DNA from: Deltaproteobacteria bacterium
Lineage (GTDB): Bacteria; Desulfobacterota; Desulfobacteria; Desulfobacterales; Desulfobacteraceae
Assembly (NCBI GenBank): GCA_019314105.1
Contig: JAFCZY010000073.1
Coordinates: forward strand, 1 to 8,455
Direction of reading: 5' to 3'
Length of the DNA: 8,455 bases
The translations under genes and the position numbers were made by a program. Below the pieces are notes generated by a model, which was not told where the DNA came from, ran no database searches, and worked only from the letters and a program-made list of their open reading frames with translations. Shown one piece after another: positions 1 through 5,817 of this stretch; position 1 is the first letter of the stretch; each line of letters starts with the position of its first letter.

Positions 1-894
1 ATTGAAAAAATTTTTACCATCAAACCCGGACAAAGTCTTGCGGTCATTGCAAAAAATCTTGAAAAAGAAACCATCATATCAAATAACACGTATTTTAAAT
101 TATTCACAAAAATAAAAAAAGCCGACAAAAAACTTCAGGCAGGAGAATATCTTCTTTCTGCTGCAAAATCCCCTGACCAGATTCTTAAAATCCTTATCAA
201 CGGCAAAGTTAAATTATACAGGATAACCCTTCCGGAAGGATTGAATATAAAAGAGGTTGCAGATTTAGTTGAAAAGGCAAATTTGTGCAATATTACAAAA
301 TTTGTGGATCTGTGCCACGACAACTCTTTTATTCTTTCTTTGGGCATCCAATCAACAACTCTGGAAGGCTATCTTTTCCCGGACACTTATTTTTTCCCAA
401 AGGATACTCCCTGCGAAGATATCATTACCACTATGGTTACACATTTTAAAATTATTTTCACTGAACAATGGAAGGCCCGGGCAAAAACGCTTGGCTTTTC
501 TATCCATGATATGGTGACCCTTGCATCCATTATTGAAAAAGAAACGGGGGATGCTTCGGAAAGGCCCTTGATCTCGTCGGTTTTTCATAATCGACTAAAA
601 AAAAACATGCGCCTGGAAAGTGATCCCACCGTCATATACGGCATTAAAAATTTTGATGGAAATATTAAAAGGAAACACCTTAGCATGATAACCCCTTACA
701 ATACGTATCAAATCAAAGGACTCCCCATGGGTCCCATTGCAAACCCCGGGGCCCTGTCATTGCAGGCAGCTTTGTATCCTGCTCAAACCGGGTATCTATT
801 TTTCGTTTCTAAAAAAGATACCACTCATCAATTTTCAAAAACCATCCGGGAGCACAATCAGGCAGTCAAAAAGTATCAGCTCCGAAAAAAATAA
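1..894 (+). CDS. mltG: MltG, endolytic peptidoglycan transglycosylase (YceG-like), 5' end missing
   Basis: The reading frame is open from base 1 to the TAA at 892-894, giving 297 codons. MltG proteins are usually about 330-350 residues, so the missing part should be the short cytoplasmic tail and single membrane anchor. Visible family motifs are LPEG (about codon 77), LEGYLFPDTY (codons 121-130), ASIIEKETG around codon 179, NRLKKNMRLESDPTVIYG, and the C-terminal PYNTY...GLPMGPIANPG...EHNQAV block. The first Glu of IIEKE (nt 535-537) aligns with the catalytic Glu of E. coli MltG. The known role is cleavage of nascent glycan strands at the inner membrane, setting their length. Small deviations are GLPM where GLPP is usual, and THQFS where GHxFS is usual. 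The gene ends directly against the convergent Smr gene with no base between the stop codons and no terminator hairpin. A TTG at 241 is only an internal codon, not the start. Confidence 0.95.
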   Translation: MEKIFTIKPGQSLAVIAKNLEKETIISNNTYFKLFTKIKKADKKLQAGEYLLSAAKSPDQILKILINGKVKLYRITLPEGLNIKEVADLVEKANLCNITKFVDLCHDNSFILSLGIQSTTLEGYLFPDTYFFPKDTPCEDIITTMVTHFKIIFTEQWKARAKTLGFSIHDMVTLASIIEKETGDASERPLISSVFHNRLKKNMRLESDPTVIYGIKNFDGNIKRKHLSMITPYNTYQIKGLPMGPIANPGALSLQAALYPAQTGYLFFVSKKDTTHQFSKTIREHNQAVKKYQLRKK

Positions 895-1500
895 TCATTC
901 AAAGCGTTCAAATTGTTTCAAATAAACAACCACAGCACCGCTTTTAGATTTCTTCTTTTTATCCCATTCATACCAAATAACCAGATTCTGTTTTTTCATT
1001 TCCCGCAACACATCCTCAACGACATCCGGTAACACCGGCCCAAGATCGGAATGAAGCCCCTTACCGACAATAATTCTTAAAGTAAAAAAGCCCTGGTGTT
1101 TGCAACTGTGGATAAAAGAGATGGTTTTGACCTGGGCACCGATGGCGTTGTACCCGTGCAGGTCCAGTTCAACTTCAACAGGGGGGTACCGTTTTAATCT
1201 TTTGTGCAACGGCATAGGCGGTGCCTTCTTTACAGGTTGCGCCTCCCCTTTTTTAAACGATTCCTCCAACAATTCAGCAAAATTTTCTTTGGACGGGGTT
1301 TCCGTAAAATTCTGCTCATCAGACAGAACACCCAACACCTGCACCCCATGCTTATTTATTTGAATCTTTTTTTTGTCTGTCTCTATCTCCTTCTTTTTTG
1401 TAAATATCTTTAAAAAATCATGCTCGGAATCAAAAACCGGCAGGTCATTTTTATTGCGCTTTCTTACGTTTTTTTTCTCTTTCTTTCCCATACAAATCAT
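895..1500 (-). CDS. Smr-domain protein (MutS2 C-terminal-like, putative nuclease)
   Basis: This is a 201-residue protein. The first 105 or so residues are very Lys/Glu-rich, low in complexity and probably disordered. The Smr domain starts at VELDLHG (residues 109-116), which carries the hallmark LDLHG. It continues through RIIVGKGLHS (142-151), the family's glycine loop, and ends in a hydrophobic strand SGAVVVYLK near the C-terminus. Smr domains of MutS2 and stand-alone Smr proteins are known to nick or bind nucleic acids, and some act in ribosome rescue; the substrate here is unknown. The usual GG before the final strand is replaced by a Lys/Ser stretch ending in SGAV. The start at 1500 is chosen because a GGGG-type Shine-Dalgarno sits 11 bases upstream; the Met at residue 4 is a less well spaced alternative. 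It converges with mltG and diverges from the exoribonuclease gene. Confidence 0.85.
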   Translation of the reverse strand: MICMGKKEKKNVRKRNKNDLPVFDSEHDFLKIFTKKKEIETDKKKIQINKHGVQVLGVLSDEQNFTETPSKENFAELLEESFKKGEAQPVKKAPPMPLHKRLKRYPPVEVELDLHGYNAIGAQVKTISFIHSCKHQGFFTLRIIVGKGLHSDLGPVLPDVVEDVLREMKKQNLVIWYEWDKKKKSKSGAVVVYLKQFERFE

Positions 1501-1546
1501 TCTATCGTGTTCCCCTTTAATTTACAAGTTTTTGCCTCTCGTTCAT

Positions 1547-1576
1547 TTGACAACACACCCTCTTTCCTGCTATTGT
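1547..1576 (+). promoter_or_regulatory. Sigma-70-type promoter of the exoribonuclease gene, predicted leaderless
   Basis: A perfect -35 TTGACA (1547-1552) is followed by an 18-bp spacer and TATTGT (1571-1576, four of six matches to TATAAT). Counting forward from the -10 box places the transcription start at 1583-1584, which is the A of the ATG at 1584. No purine-rich Shine-Dalgarno lies between the -10 box and the ATG. The boxes are seen directly; promoter activity and leaderless transcription are inferred. Confidence 0.5.
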
Positions 1577-1583
1577 CAGAACC

Positions 1584-3563
1584 ATGATCAAAGGAAGCAT
1601 TGTAGAATATATAGACCAGCAAAAAATCATTTGCGCTGTGATATTACAGGAAATAAAGGGCAAATTAAGATTACTCAATGAGAATAATCGGGAAGTTAAT
1701 TTTTCTAAAAATCGACTGTCTCATATATCATCGGTATGTCTTGACAGTGAGCTTGCCCGGGATACCATTGTTACCCAGTTGAAACAGCTCGCACAAAACC
1801 GGAAAGAACTTTCAGAAACCATCGACATTAAAGAATTATGGGAAATTCTTCATGAAGAATCTGAAGATATTGATATCGAGACCATGACCCTTTTCTGTTT
1901 TGATCCTCCCCTGACTTCAGACCATGAAGCAGCGGTTATCCGGGCTTTCTTTTATGACAGACTTTATTTTAAATTCAACCAAATAATTTTTACCCCTTAC
2001 ACACCCGAACAGGTTAACGCTAAAAAAAGACAGATCAAAGCGGCTGAAAAAAGGGAAGTCATGATTCAAAAAGGCGCCGCATGGATCAATAATATATTAA
2101 ACAATAAAAATGGCAGTAACACGACAATTGATCAAAATATTATCACTGTTTTAAAATCCTATTATTTGTTTGGGAATGATTCTGATTCCTGTCAGACTGC
2201 TAAAAATATTATCAAAAAATCCCCCCTCAATTCACCTGAACAATTATTTAATGTCTTTGTAAAAGCAGGGGTCTGGAATCAAAATGAAAACACTCATCTT
2301 CTGGCCATGCAGATTCCCACTAAGTTCTCTCAAGAGGTAGGGGAACAGGAAAGAAAACTGATAACCACCCCGACCAACTTTTTTGACGACCCCTTACGGA
2401 AAGATCTGACCTATATCCCCTTGATTACCATTGACGGTCAGTCCACACTTGATTTTGATGACGCGATCAGTCTTGAAAATACGGAAACCGGATATACGCT
2501 TGGCGTTCATATCATTGATGTTGATGCCTATATTAAATCCAATGACCCCATTGACCTTGCCGCCAGAGATCGGGCCACTTCCATTTACATGCCGGATGAT
2601 AAGCTGCCAATGATACCGCCCAATCTTTCCGAGGATCTTTGCAGCCTGAAAGAAAACGAAATAAGACCGGGTATCAGCACCATCGTTAAACTGAACCGAT
2701 TTTTTGAAATCCAAGGGTATGAGATTGTTCCCAGTATTATCAAAGTCCATCAGCAAATGAGTTATACCGGGGCAAATCTTTTAAATGGAAAGGATGACCC
2801 CATTACCACCCTCTATAAAATTGCGACATTATTACGGGAAAAAAGGCTCAAAGCTGGTGCAATTCAAATTACCCTGCCTGAAGTGAATGTATGGATCGAA
2901 GAAAATCAGGAGATTGGATATTTAAAAATTGACAGAGAAAATCCGGCACGTATGCTGGTTTCTGAAATGATGATCTTTGCCAATACCCTGATGGCTGAGT
3001 TCCTTGCAAATAATAATGTACCGGCTGTTTTCAGATCCCAGCCACAACCAAAACAACGGCTGTTTAAAGGCATCGAGACCTCTTTAACCTTGAATTTCAT
3101 GCAAAGAAAGCAATTAAGCCGTGCCATGGTCGGAACAAATCCGGAAATTCATTCGGGCCTGGGAGTCAAAGCATATGCTACCGCTACTTCCCCCATCAGA
3201 AGATATCATGACCTGCTAACGCAGCGGCAAATCAAATCCATTTTTGGATATTACAAAGCTTACACCAAAACCGAACTTGAAAATATTCTTCAAACCCTTA
3301 CACCGGTTATTACCAATGCCGGCAGGGTTCAATCATCAAGAAAGCGGTACTGGATTATCAAATACCTGGAATCCATGCGGGGAACCGCCTACGAAGCCTT
3401 GGTCCTTGATTGTTATCGGGATCACTATAATGTACTCATCAAAGAATTCATGTTTGAAGCAAAACTTCCCTCAAGCGGTATCAAACTCAAGTACGGGGAT
3501 ATCATCCAGGTCACCATCCAGCATGCCGACGCCAGAAGAGACCAACTCTCTTTATTTGCATAA
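1584..3563 (+). CDS. RNB-domain 3'-5' exoribonuclease (RNase II/R family)
   Basis: This is a complete 659-residue protein. The N-terminal region (about 1-270) starts MIKGSIVEYI, a beta-rich module typical of the RNase II-like branch found in deltaproteobacteria and cyanobacteria, and not of E. coli RNase R. The RNB catalytic domain runs from about 270 to 600. ITIDGQSTLDFDDAI carries the four metal-binding Asp residues (D284, D290, D292, D293), then VHIIDVDAYI (308-317), IYMPDDKLPMIPPNLSEDLCSL (334-355), and TSPIRRYHDLL (535-545), which supplies the basic active-site residues. The C-terminal 60 residues look like a degenerate S1/OB fold. The known role is processive 3'-to-5' degradation of single-stranded RNA in the cytoplasm. 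The start is the only good one: no ATG, GTG or TTG lies in frame just upstream, and the N-terminus fits the family. There is no Shine-Dalgarno. The gene ends 10 bases before the palindrome it shares with the convergent purH genes. Confidence 0.93.
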   Translation: MIKGSIVEYIDQQKIICAVILQEIKGKLRLLNENNREVNFSKNRLSHISSVCLDSELARDTIVTQLKQLAQNRKELSETIDIKELWEILHEESEDIDIETMTLFCFDPPLTSDHEAAVIRAFFYDRLYFKFNQIIFTPYTPEQVNAKKRQIKAAEKREVMIQKGAAWINNILNNKNGSNTTIDQNIITVLKSYYLFGNDSDSCQTAKNIIKKSPLNSPEQLFNVFVKAGVWNQNENTHLLAMQIPTKFSQEVGEQERKLITTPTNFFDDPLRKDLTYIPLITIDGQSTLDFDDAISLENTETGYTLGVHIIDVDAYIKSNDPIDLAARDRATSIYMPDDKLPMIPPNLSEDLCSLKENEIRPGISTIVKLNRFFEIQGYEIVPSIIKVHQQMSYTGANLLNGKDDPITTLYKIATLLREKRLKAGAIQITLPEVNVWIEENQEIGYLKIDRENPARMLVSEMMIFANTLMAEFLANNNVPAVFRSQPQPKQRLFKGIETSLTLNFMQRKQLSRAMVGTNPEIHSGLGVKAYATATSPIRRYHDLLTQRQIKSIFGYYKAYTKTELENILQTLTPVITNAGRVQSSRKRYWIIKYLESMRGTAYEALVLDCYRDHYNVLIKEFMFEAKLPSSGIKLKYGDIIQVTIQHADARRDQLSLFA

Positions 3564-3618
3564 AAAAAGATTGGGGTCAGGCTTGGCTTATTGGAATCAA
3601 TAAGCCAAGCCTGACCCC
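3562..3618 (-). terminator. Intrinsic terminator for the purH genes
   Basis: Read on the - strand, the 21-bp hairpin (3573-3618) is followed by AATC and then seven T residues (complement of 3562-3568), a classical rho-independent arrangement. It begins 11 bases after the stop codon of the formyltransferase gene. On the + strand the hairpin is followed only by a mixed A/T stretch, so it would be a weaker terminator for the exoribonuclease gene. The structure is seen directly; termination is inferred. Confidence 0.7.
3573..3618. repeat. Perfect 21-bp inverted repeat with GAAT loop, REP/RAYT-like palindrome
   Basis: The left arm (3573-3593, beginning GGGGTCAGGCTTGG) is exactly complementary to the right arm (3598-3618, ending CCTGACCCC), around a 4-base loop GAAT. 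Outside the left arm lies ATT; outside the right arm the CCCCA unit is repeated before ATT, so the dyad would extend if one copy were removed. Palindromes opening GGGGTCAGG are, from memory, dispersed in many deltaproteobacterial genomes, often near REP-associated (Y1) transposases. No transposase is present here. It sits between two convergent genes. Confidence 0.75.
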
Positions 3619-3629
3619 ACCCCAATTAT

Positions 3630-4880
3630 TTAATGTTTAAAACTTCTCTGTCCCGTATAAACCATTGTTGCATCATTCTCATTACAGGCTTCAATGGATT
3701 GATAATCATTCATAGAGCCGCCGGGCTGAACCACTGACTTTACGCCCTGGGCAAGCCCCACATCAATACCGTCCCTGAAGGGAAAAAACGCATCAGACAC
3801 CATGGTAGATCCGATAAGACCGCCCTTGACTTCTTTAACATCATTTTCAATTTGTGCTCTCTTGTCCGCATCTGTCAAATCGGCAAAGGAAACCTGATAT
3901 CGTTCAAAGCAATATCTGTCAGCAAGTTTCCGGTATGCCTTATCCACGGCGATTTCTGCCACCCCTACCCTGTCCTGTTCACCGGTCCCAATCCCTACGG
4001 TGACATTATTTTTCACATAGATCACTGAATTGGAGGTAATGCCGGACTCCACCAGCCATCCGAACAGCATGTCTTCATACTCCTCTTGGGTGGGCTCTCG
4101 ATTAACCGTATACGTCTTTCCTTTATATTCAGTTGTGGCCACAACCAGATCCTTTTCAGACCGGGCTTGGGGAACAAAAGACCACTGAGCCACCAACCCA
4201 CCATCCATCAGACTTTTAAAATCAATCACCCGCTCACCAATAAAATTTTGAAGCGCATCCATATTACCAATCCGAATCACTCGTAAATTTTTTCTGGCAC
4301 CCAGAATATCGATAACCCCATCTTCAAATTCAGGGGCCACCACAACCTCTGCATACTGGCTGGCAATGGCCTGGGCTGTAGCAGTATCCACTGCCTTATT
4401 CAGAGCGATACAACCGCCAAAGGCTGCCACACGGTCTGCCATATAGGCGTTGTGATAGGCTTGTTCAAGGCTTTGTGCCCTTGCCGCCCCGCAAGGGTTG
4501 TTATGTTTGACAATCACAGCACACGGGGTATCGGTAAAATATCTTAAAATATTCAAGGCATTATCAGCATCGGTAAGATTGGTTTTTCCCGGATGCTTGC
4601 CCGATTGAAGCAGTTCAATATCAGAAACAAGATACTTTCCCGGGGCAATGGTCTGGGCATCGCCAAGGGCAAGATTGCCGTTGACAAGCCGGTAAAGTGC
4701 TGCTTCCTGGCCGGGATTTTCACCATATCTCAATCCCTTGTTCACCCCGTCAATCACCCATGACACCTTTTCATAAAAAAGGGTCTGCCGCTTCTCCCCG
4801 TCAACAAAAGAGACTTCCATCTGCGGGGTAAAATGATCATCCATAATTGTTTTATACATTTCTTTGAGATCTTTGGGCAT
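3630..4880 (-). CDS. purH: AICAR formyltransferase (PurH C-terminal domain as a separate protein)
   Basis: This 416-residue protein matches the formyltransferase half of the usual bifunctional PurH. It transfers a formyl group from 10-formyltetrahydrofolate to AICAR, the penultimate step of IMP synthesis. Motifs are RYGENPGQ (51-58), the catalytic KHNNPCG (125-131, with the Lys-His pair), AFGGCIALN (143-151), DAFFPFRDGIDVGLAQGV (333-350), QPGG, and the family's characteristic end MVYTGQRSFKH. RYGENPGQ marks the fused-PurH lineage, not the separate stand-alone formyltransferase family, which I recall as having KYGCNPNQ. The start is supported by AGGAG eight bases upstream. The start codon lies in the same frame as the upstream cyclohydrolase gene, two codons after its TAA (TAA, ATC, ATG). 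The first 45 residues form a linker-like segment. Co-transcription and translational coupling with the upstream gene are inferred. Confidence 0.95.
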   Translation of the reverse strand: MPKDLKEMYKTIMDDHFTPQMEVSFVDGEKRQTLFYEKVSWVIDGVNKGLRYGENPGQEAALYRLVNGNLALGDAQTIAPGKYLVSDIELLQSGKHPGKTNLTDADNALNILRYFTDTPCAVIVKHNNPCGAARAQSLEQAYHNAYMADRVAAFGGCIALNKAVDTATAQAIASQYAEVVVAPEFEDGVIDILGARKNLRVIRIGNMDALQNFIGERVIDFKSLMDGGLVAQWSFVPQARSEKDLVVATTEYKGKTYTVNREPTQEEYEDMLFGWLVESGITSNSVIYVKNNVTVGIGTGEQDRVGVAEIAVDKAYRKLADRYCFERYQVSFADLTDADKRAQIENDVKEVKGGLIGSTMVSDAFFPFRDGIDVGLAQGVKSVVQPGGSMNDYQSIEACNENDATMVYTGQRSFKH

Positions 4881-4883
4881 GAT

Positions 4884-5567
4884 TTATTCTCCTGATTTAT
4901 AGCATGATTTAACGTCATTGATTGATTTTTCGGCAAGATAACGACTGATGGTTCTGTCATAGACTGCGGTGTGGTCAAAGGCTTTCTGGGCAAGGGCGAA
5001 CCTGTCCTCAAGGGATAAAGAGCCGTCATTGGCCTGAAGTTTTTCCAGTATGGAAGGATATGTGGAAGGATCCACCACCGATGCTACCCGGATAAAATTT
5101 TTGGCAGATGCCCGGATCATAGTGGGACCGCCGATATCAATGTTCCCCCTGGCATCTTCCAGACTGACTCCCTCTCTGGCAATGGTGTCACTAAAGGGAT
5201 AGAGGTTTACCACGACCATGTCAATGGCACGGGCATCGGTTCTGTTTAAATCCTCCTGATGGGCATCATTATAAGTTTCTGTCAACAGACCCAAATAAAT
5301 TTTAAAATCAAGGGTTTTAACCAGTCCTCCCTGGGTTTCGGGCTGGCCTGTATAGTCTGATACTTGTTTTAAACAGGCATCTGCTTTTCCACCCAGGATC
5401 TCTTTTATTTTACCATATGTCCCACCCGTGGACAAAATCAGAATATCCGGATTCAACTCAATCAGCCCGGGAATAAAGGTCTCCAGACCTGATTTGTCAG
5501 ACACACTCACCAGAATGGTTTTAATCTTCACCTGATCATCAATTTTTTCAACTATATTCTTACTCAT
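4884..5567 (-). CDS. purH: IMP cyclohydrolase (PurH N-terminal MGS-like domain as a separate protein)
   Basis: This 227-residue protein matches the N-terminal half of PurH. It closes the ring of FAICAR to give IMP, the last step of the de novo purine pathway. Motifs are LVSVSDKSGL (19-28), STGGT (46-50), VSDYTG (69-74), VKTL (K84), NLYPF (Y123), NIDIGGPTMIRASAKN (D144, K156) and ALAQKAFDHTAVYD near the end. The Lys, Tyr, Asp and Lys that align with human catalytic residues K66, Y104, D125 and K137 are all present. The segment after VKTL is unusual: DFKIYLGLL, where fused enzymes have HPKVHGGIL. The start is supported by AAGGAA about six bases upstream. The protein ends just after the domain, so the stop falls in the inter-domain linker and does not damage either fold. 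Confidence 0.93.
   Translation of the reverse strand: MSKNIVEKIDDQVKIKTILVSVSDKSGLETFIPGLIELNPDILILSTGGTYGKIKEILGGKADACLKQVSDYTGQPETQGGLVKTLDFKIYLGLLTETYNDAHQEDLNRTDARAIDMVVVNLYPFSDTIAREGVSLEDARGNIDIGGPTMIRASAKNFIRVASVVDPSTYPSILEKLQANDGSLSLEDRFALAQKAFDHTAVYDRTISRYLAEKSINDVKSCYKSGE
4887..4894 (-). promoter_or_regulatory. Strong Shine-Dalgarno of the formyltransferase gene, inside the end of the cyclohydrolase gene
   Basis: Read on the - strand, CAGGAGAA overlaps the last codons of the cyclohydrolase gene and lies eight bases from the ATG at 4880. This site shows that the second half of PurH has its own translation start. It argues that the intervening TAA is natural and is not a sequencing error or a recent nonsense mutation. 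Confidence 0.75.
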
Positions 5568-5626
5568 GAACTTTCCTTAATTTTATTATGAAAGGTTAAT
5601 ATTTTTTCTTTTAGTGATCCGAATAA

Positions 5627-5653
5627 ATAATATAATTAGCGCCTTAAAGTCAA
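5627..5653 (-). promoter_or_regulatory. Possible sigma-70 promoter for the purH gene pair
   Basis: On the - strand, TTGACT (5653-5648) is followed by a 15-bp spacer and TATTAT (5632-5627), each one base from consensus. The predicted start near 5620 leaves a leader of about 50 bases. The spacer is short, so this is tentative. I saw no operator and no ZTP/pfl riboswitch in the leader. Confidence 0.35.
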
Positions 5654-5694
5654 GTTCCTATATCCGAAATAGGGAGGGTCTGCCACTAATTAGG

Positions 5695-5721
5695 TTGTTT
5701 TTAAATCAGTTTTCATATAAT
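5695..5721 (+). promoter_or_regulatory. Possible sigma-70 promoter for the NtrC-type regulator
   Basis: A perfect TATAAT (5716-5721) is preceded by TTGTTT (5695-5700) with a short 15-bp spacer. The predicted start near 5728 gives a leader of about 90 bases before the ATG at 5818. TTGCA at 5723-5727 resembles a sigma-54 -12 element but has no GG at the required distance, so sigma-70 is preferred. The rest of the 250-base gap 5568-5817 holds only a small dyad, CCTAT/ATAGG (5657-5673), of unknown meaning. Confidence 0.35.
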
Positions 5722-5782
5722 ATTGCACTTATCCCAATTTACTTGAGCAGTCAAATTCGTTGCCCTGTATTTAGGGAAAAAA

Positions 5783-5804
5783 AGGAGAATAATTTAGAAA
5801 TTAT
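5783..5804 (+). promoter_or_regulatory. AAGGAG Shine-Dalgarno followed by an A/T hairpin, far from the start codon
   Basis: AAGGAG (5782-5787) lies 30 bases before the ATG at 5818, too far for normal use, and no start codon lies at the right distance after it. Directly downstream is a dyad ATAATTT-AG-AAATTAT (5789-5804). If this folds, the effective gap between Shine-Dalgarno and ATG falls to about 14 bases. No other ribosome binding site is visible for the regulator gene. Confidence 0.35.
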
Positions 5805-5817
5805 AAAAAGTTAAACA

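Noticed and set aside
241..243. TTG at 241 as the start of a 217-residue mltG product
   Set aside because: The same frame is open to base 1, and the upstream codons encode typical MltG sequence (LQAGEY, LPEG), so the gene simply enters from outside the window.
895..1500. Smr-domain protein as a fragment of MutS2
   Set aside because: It has its own start and ribosome binding site, and no MutS2 ATPase sequence lies upstream; stand-alone Smr proteins of this size are common.
2394..2756. A 120-codon antisense open frame inside the exoribonuclease gene
   Set aside because: It is a frame shadow of the RNB catalytic core, with no ribosome binding site and no family resemblance.
4881..4886. In-frame stop between the PurH halves read as a pseudogene or sequencing error
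   Set aside because: The stop is in the linker, both domains are intact with catalytic residues, and the second half has AGGAG at ideal spacing from its ATG, so two genes are more likely.
5568..5660. A ZTP (pfl) riboswitch in the purH leader
   Set aside because: The leader is short and AT-rich, and it lacks the conserved G/C-rich core of that motif.
5713..5727. A sigma-54 promoter upstream of the NtrC-type regulator (TTGCA at 5723-5727)
   Set aside because: No GG lies 10 bases before the GC, and a perfect TATAAT overlaps the site.
5614..5814. A 66-codon open frame (GTG start) ending just before the NtrC-type regulator
   Set aside because: It has no ribosome binding site, a composition typical of AT-rich spacer, no recognisable motif, and it overlaps the likely promoters of both flanking genes.
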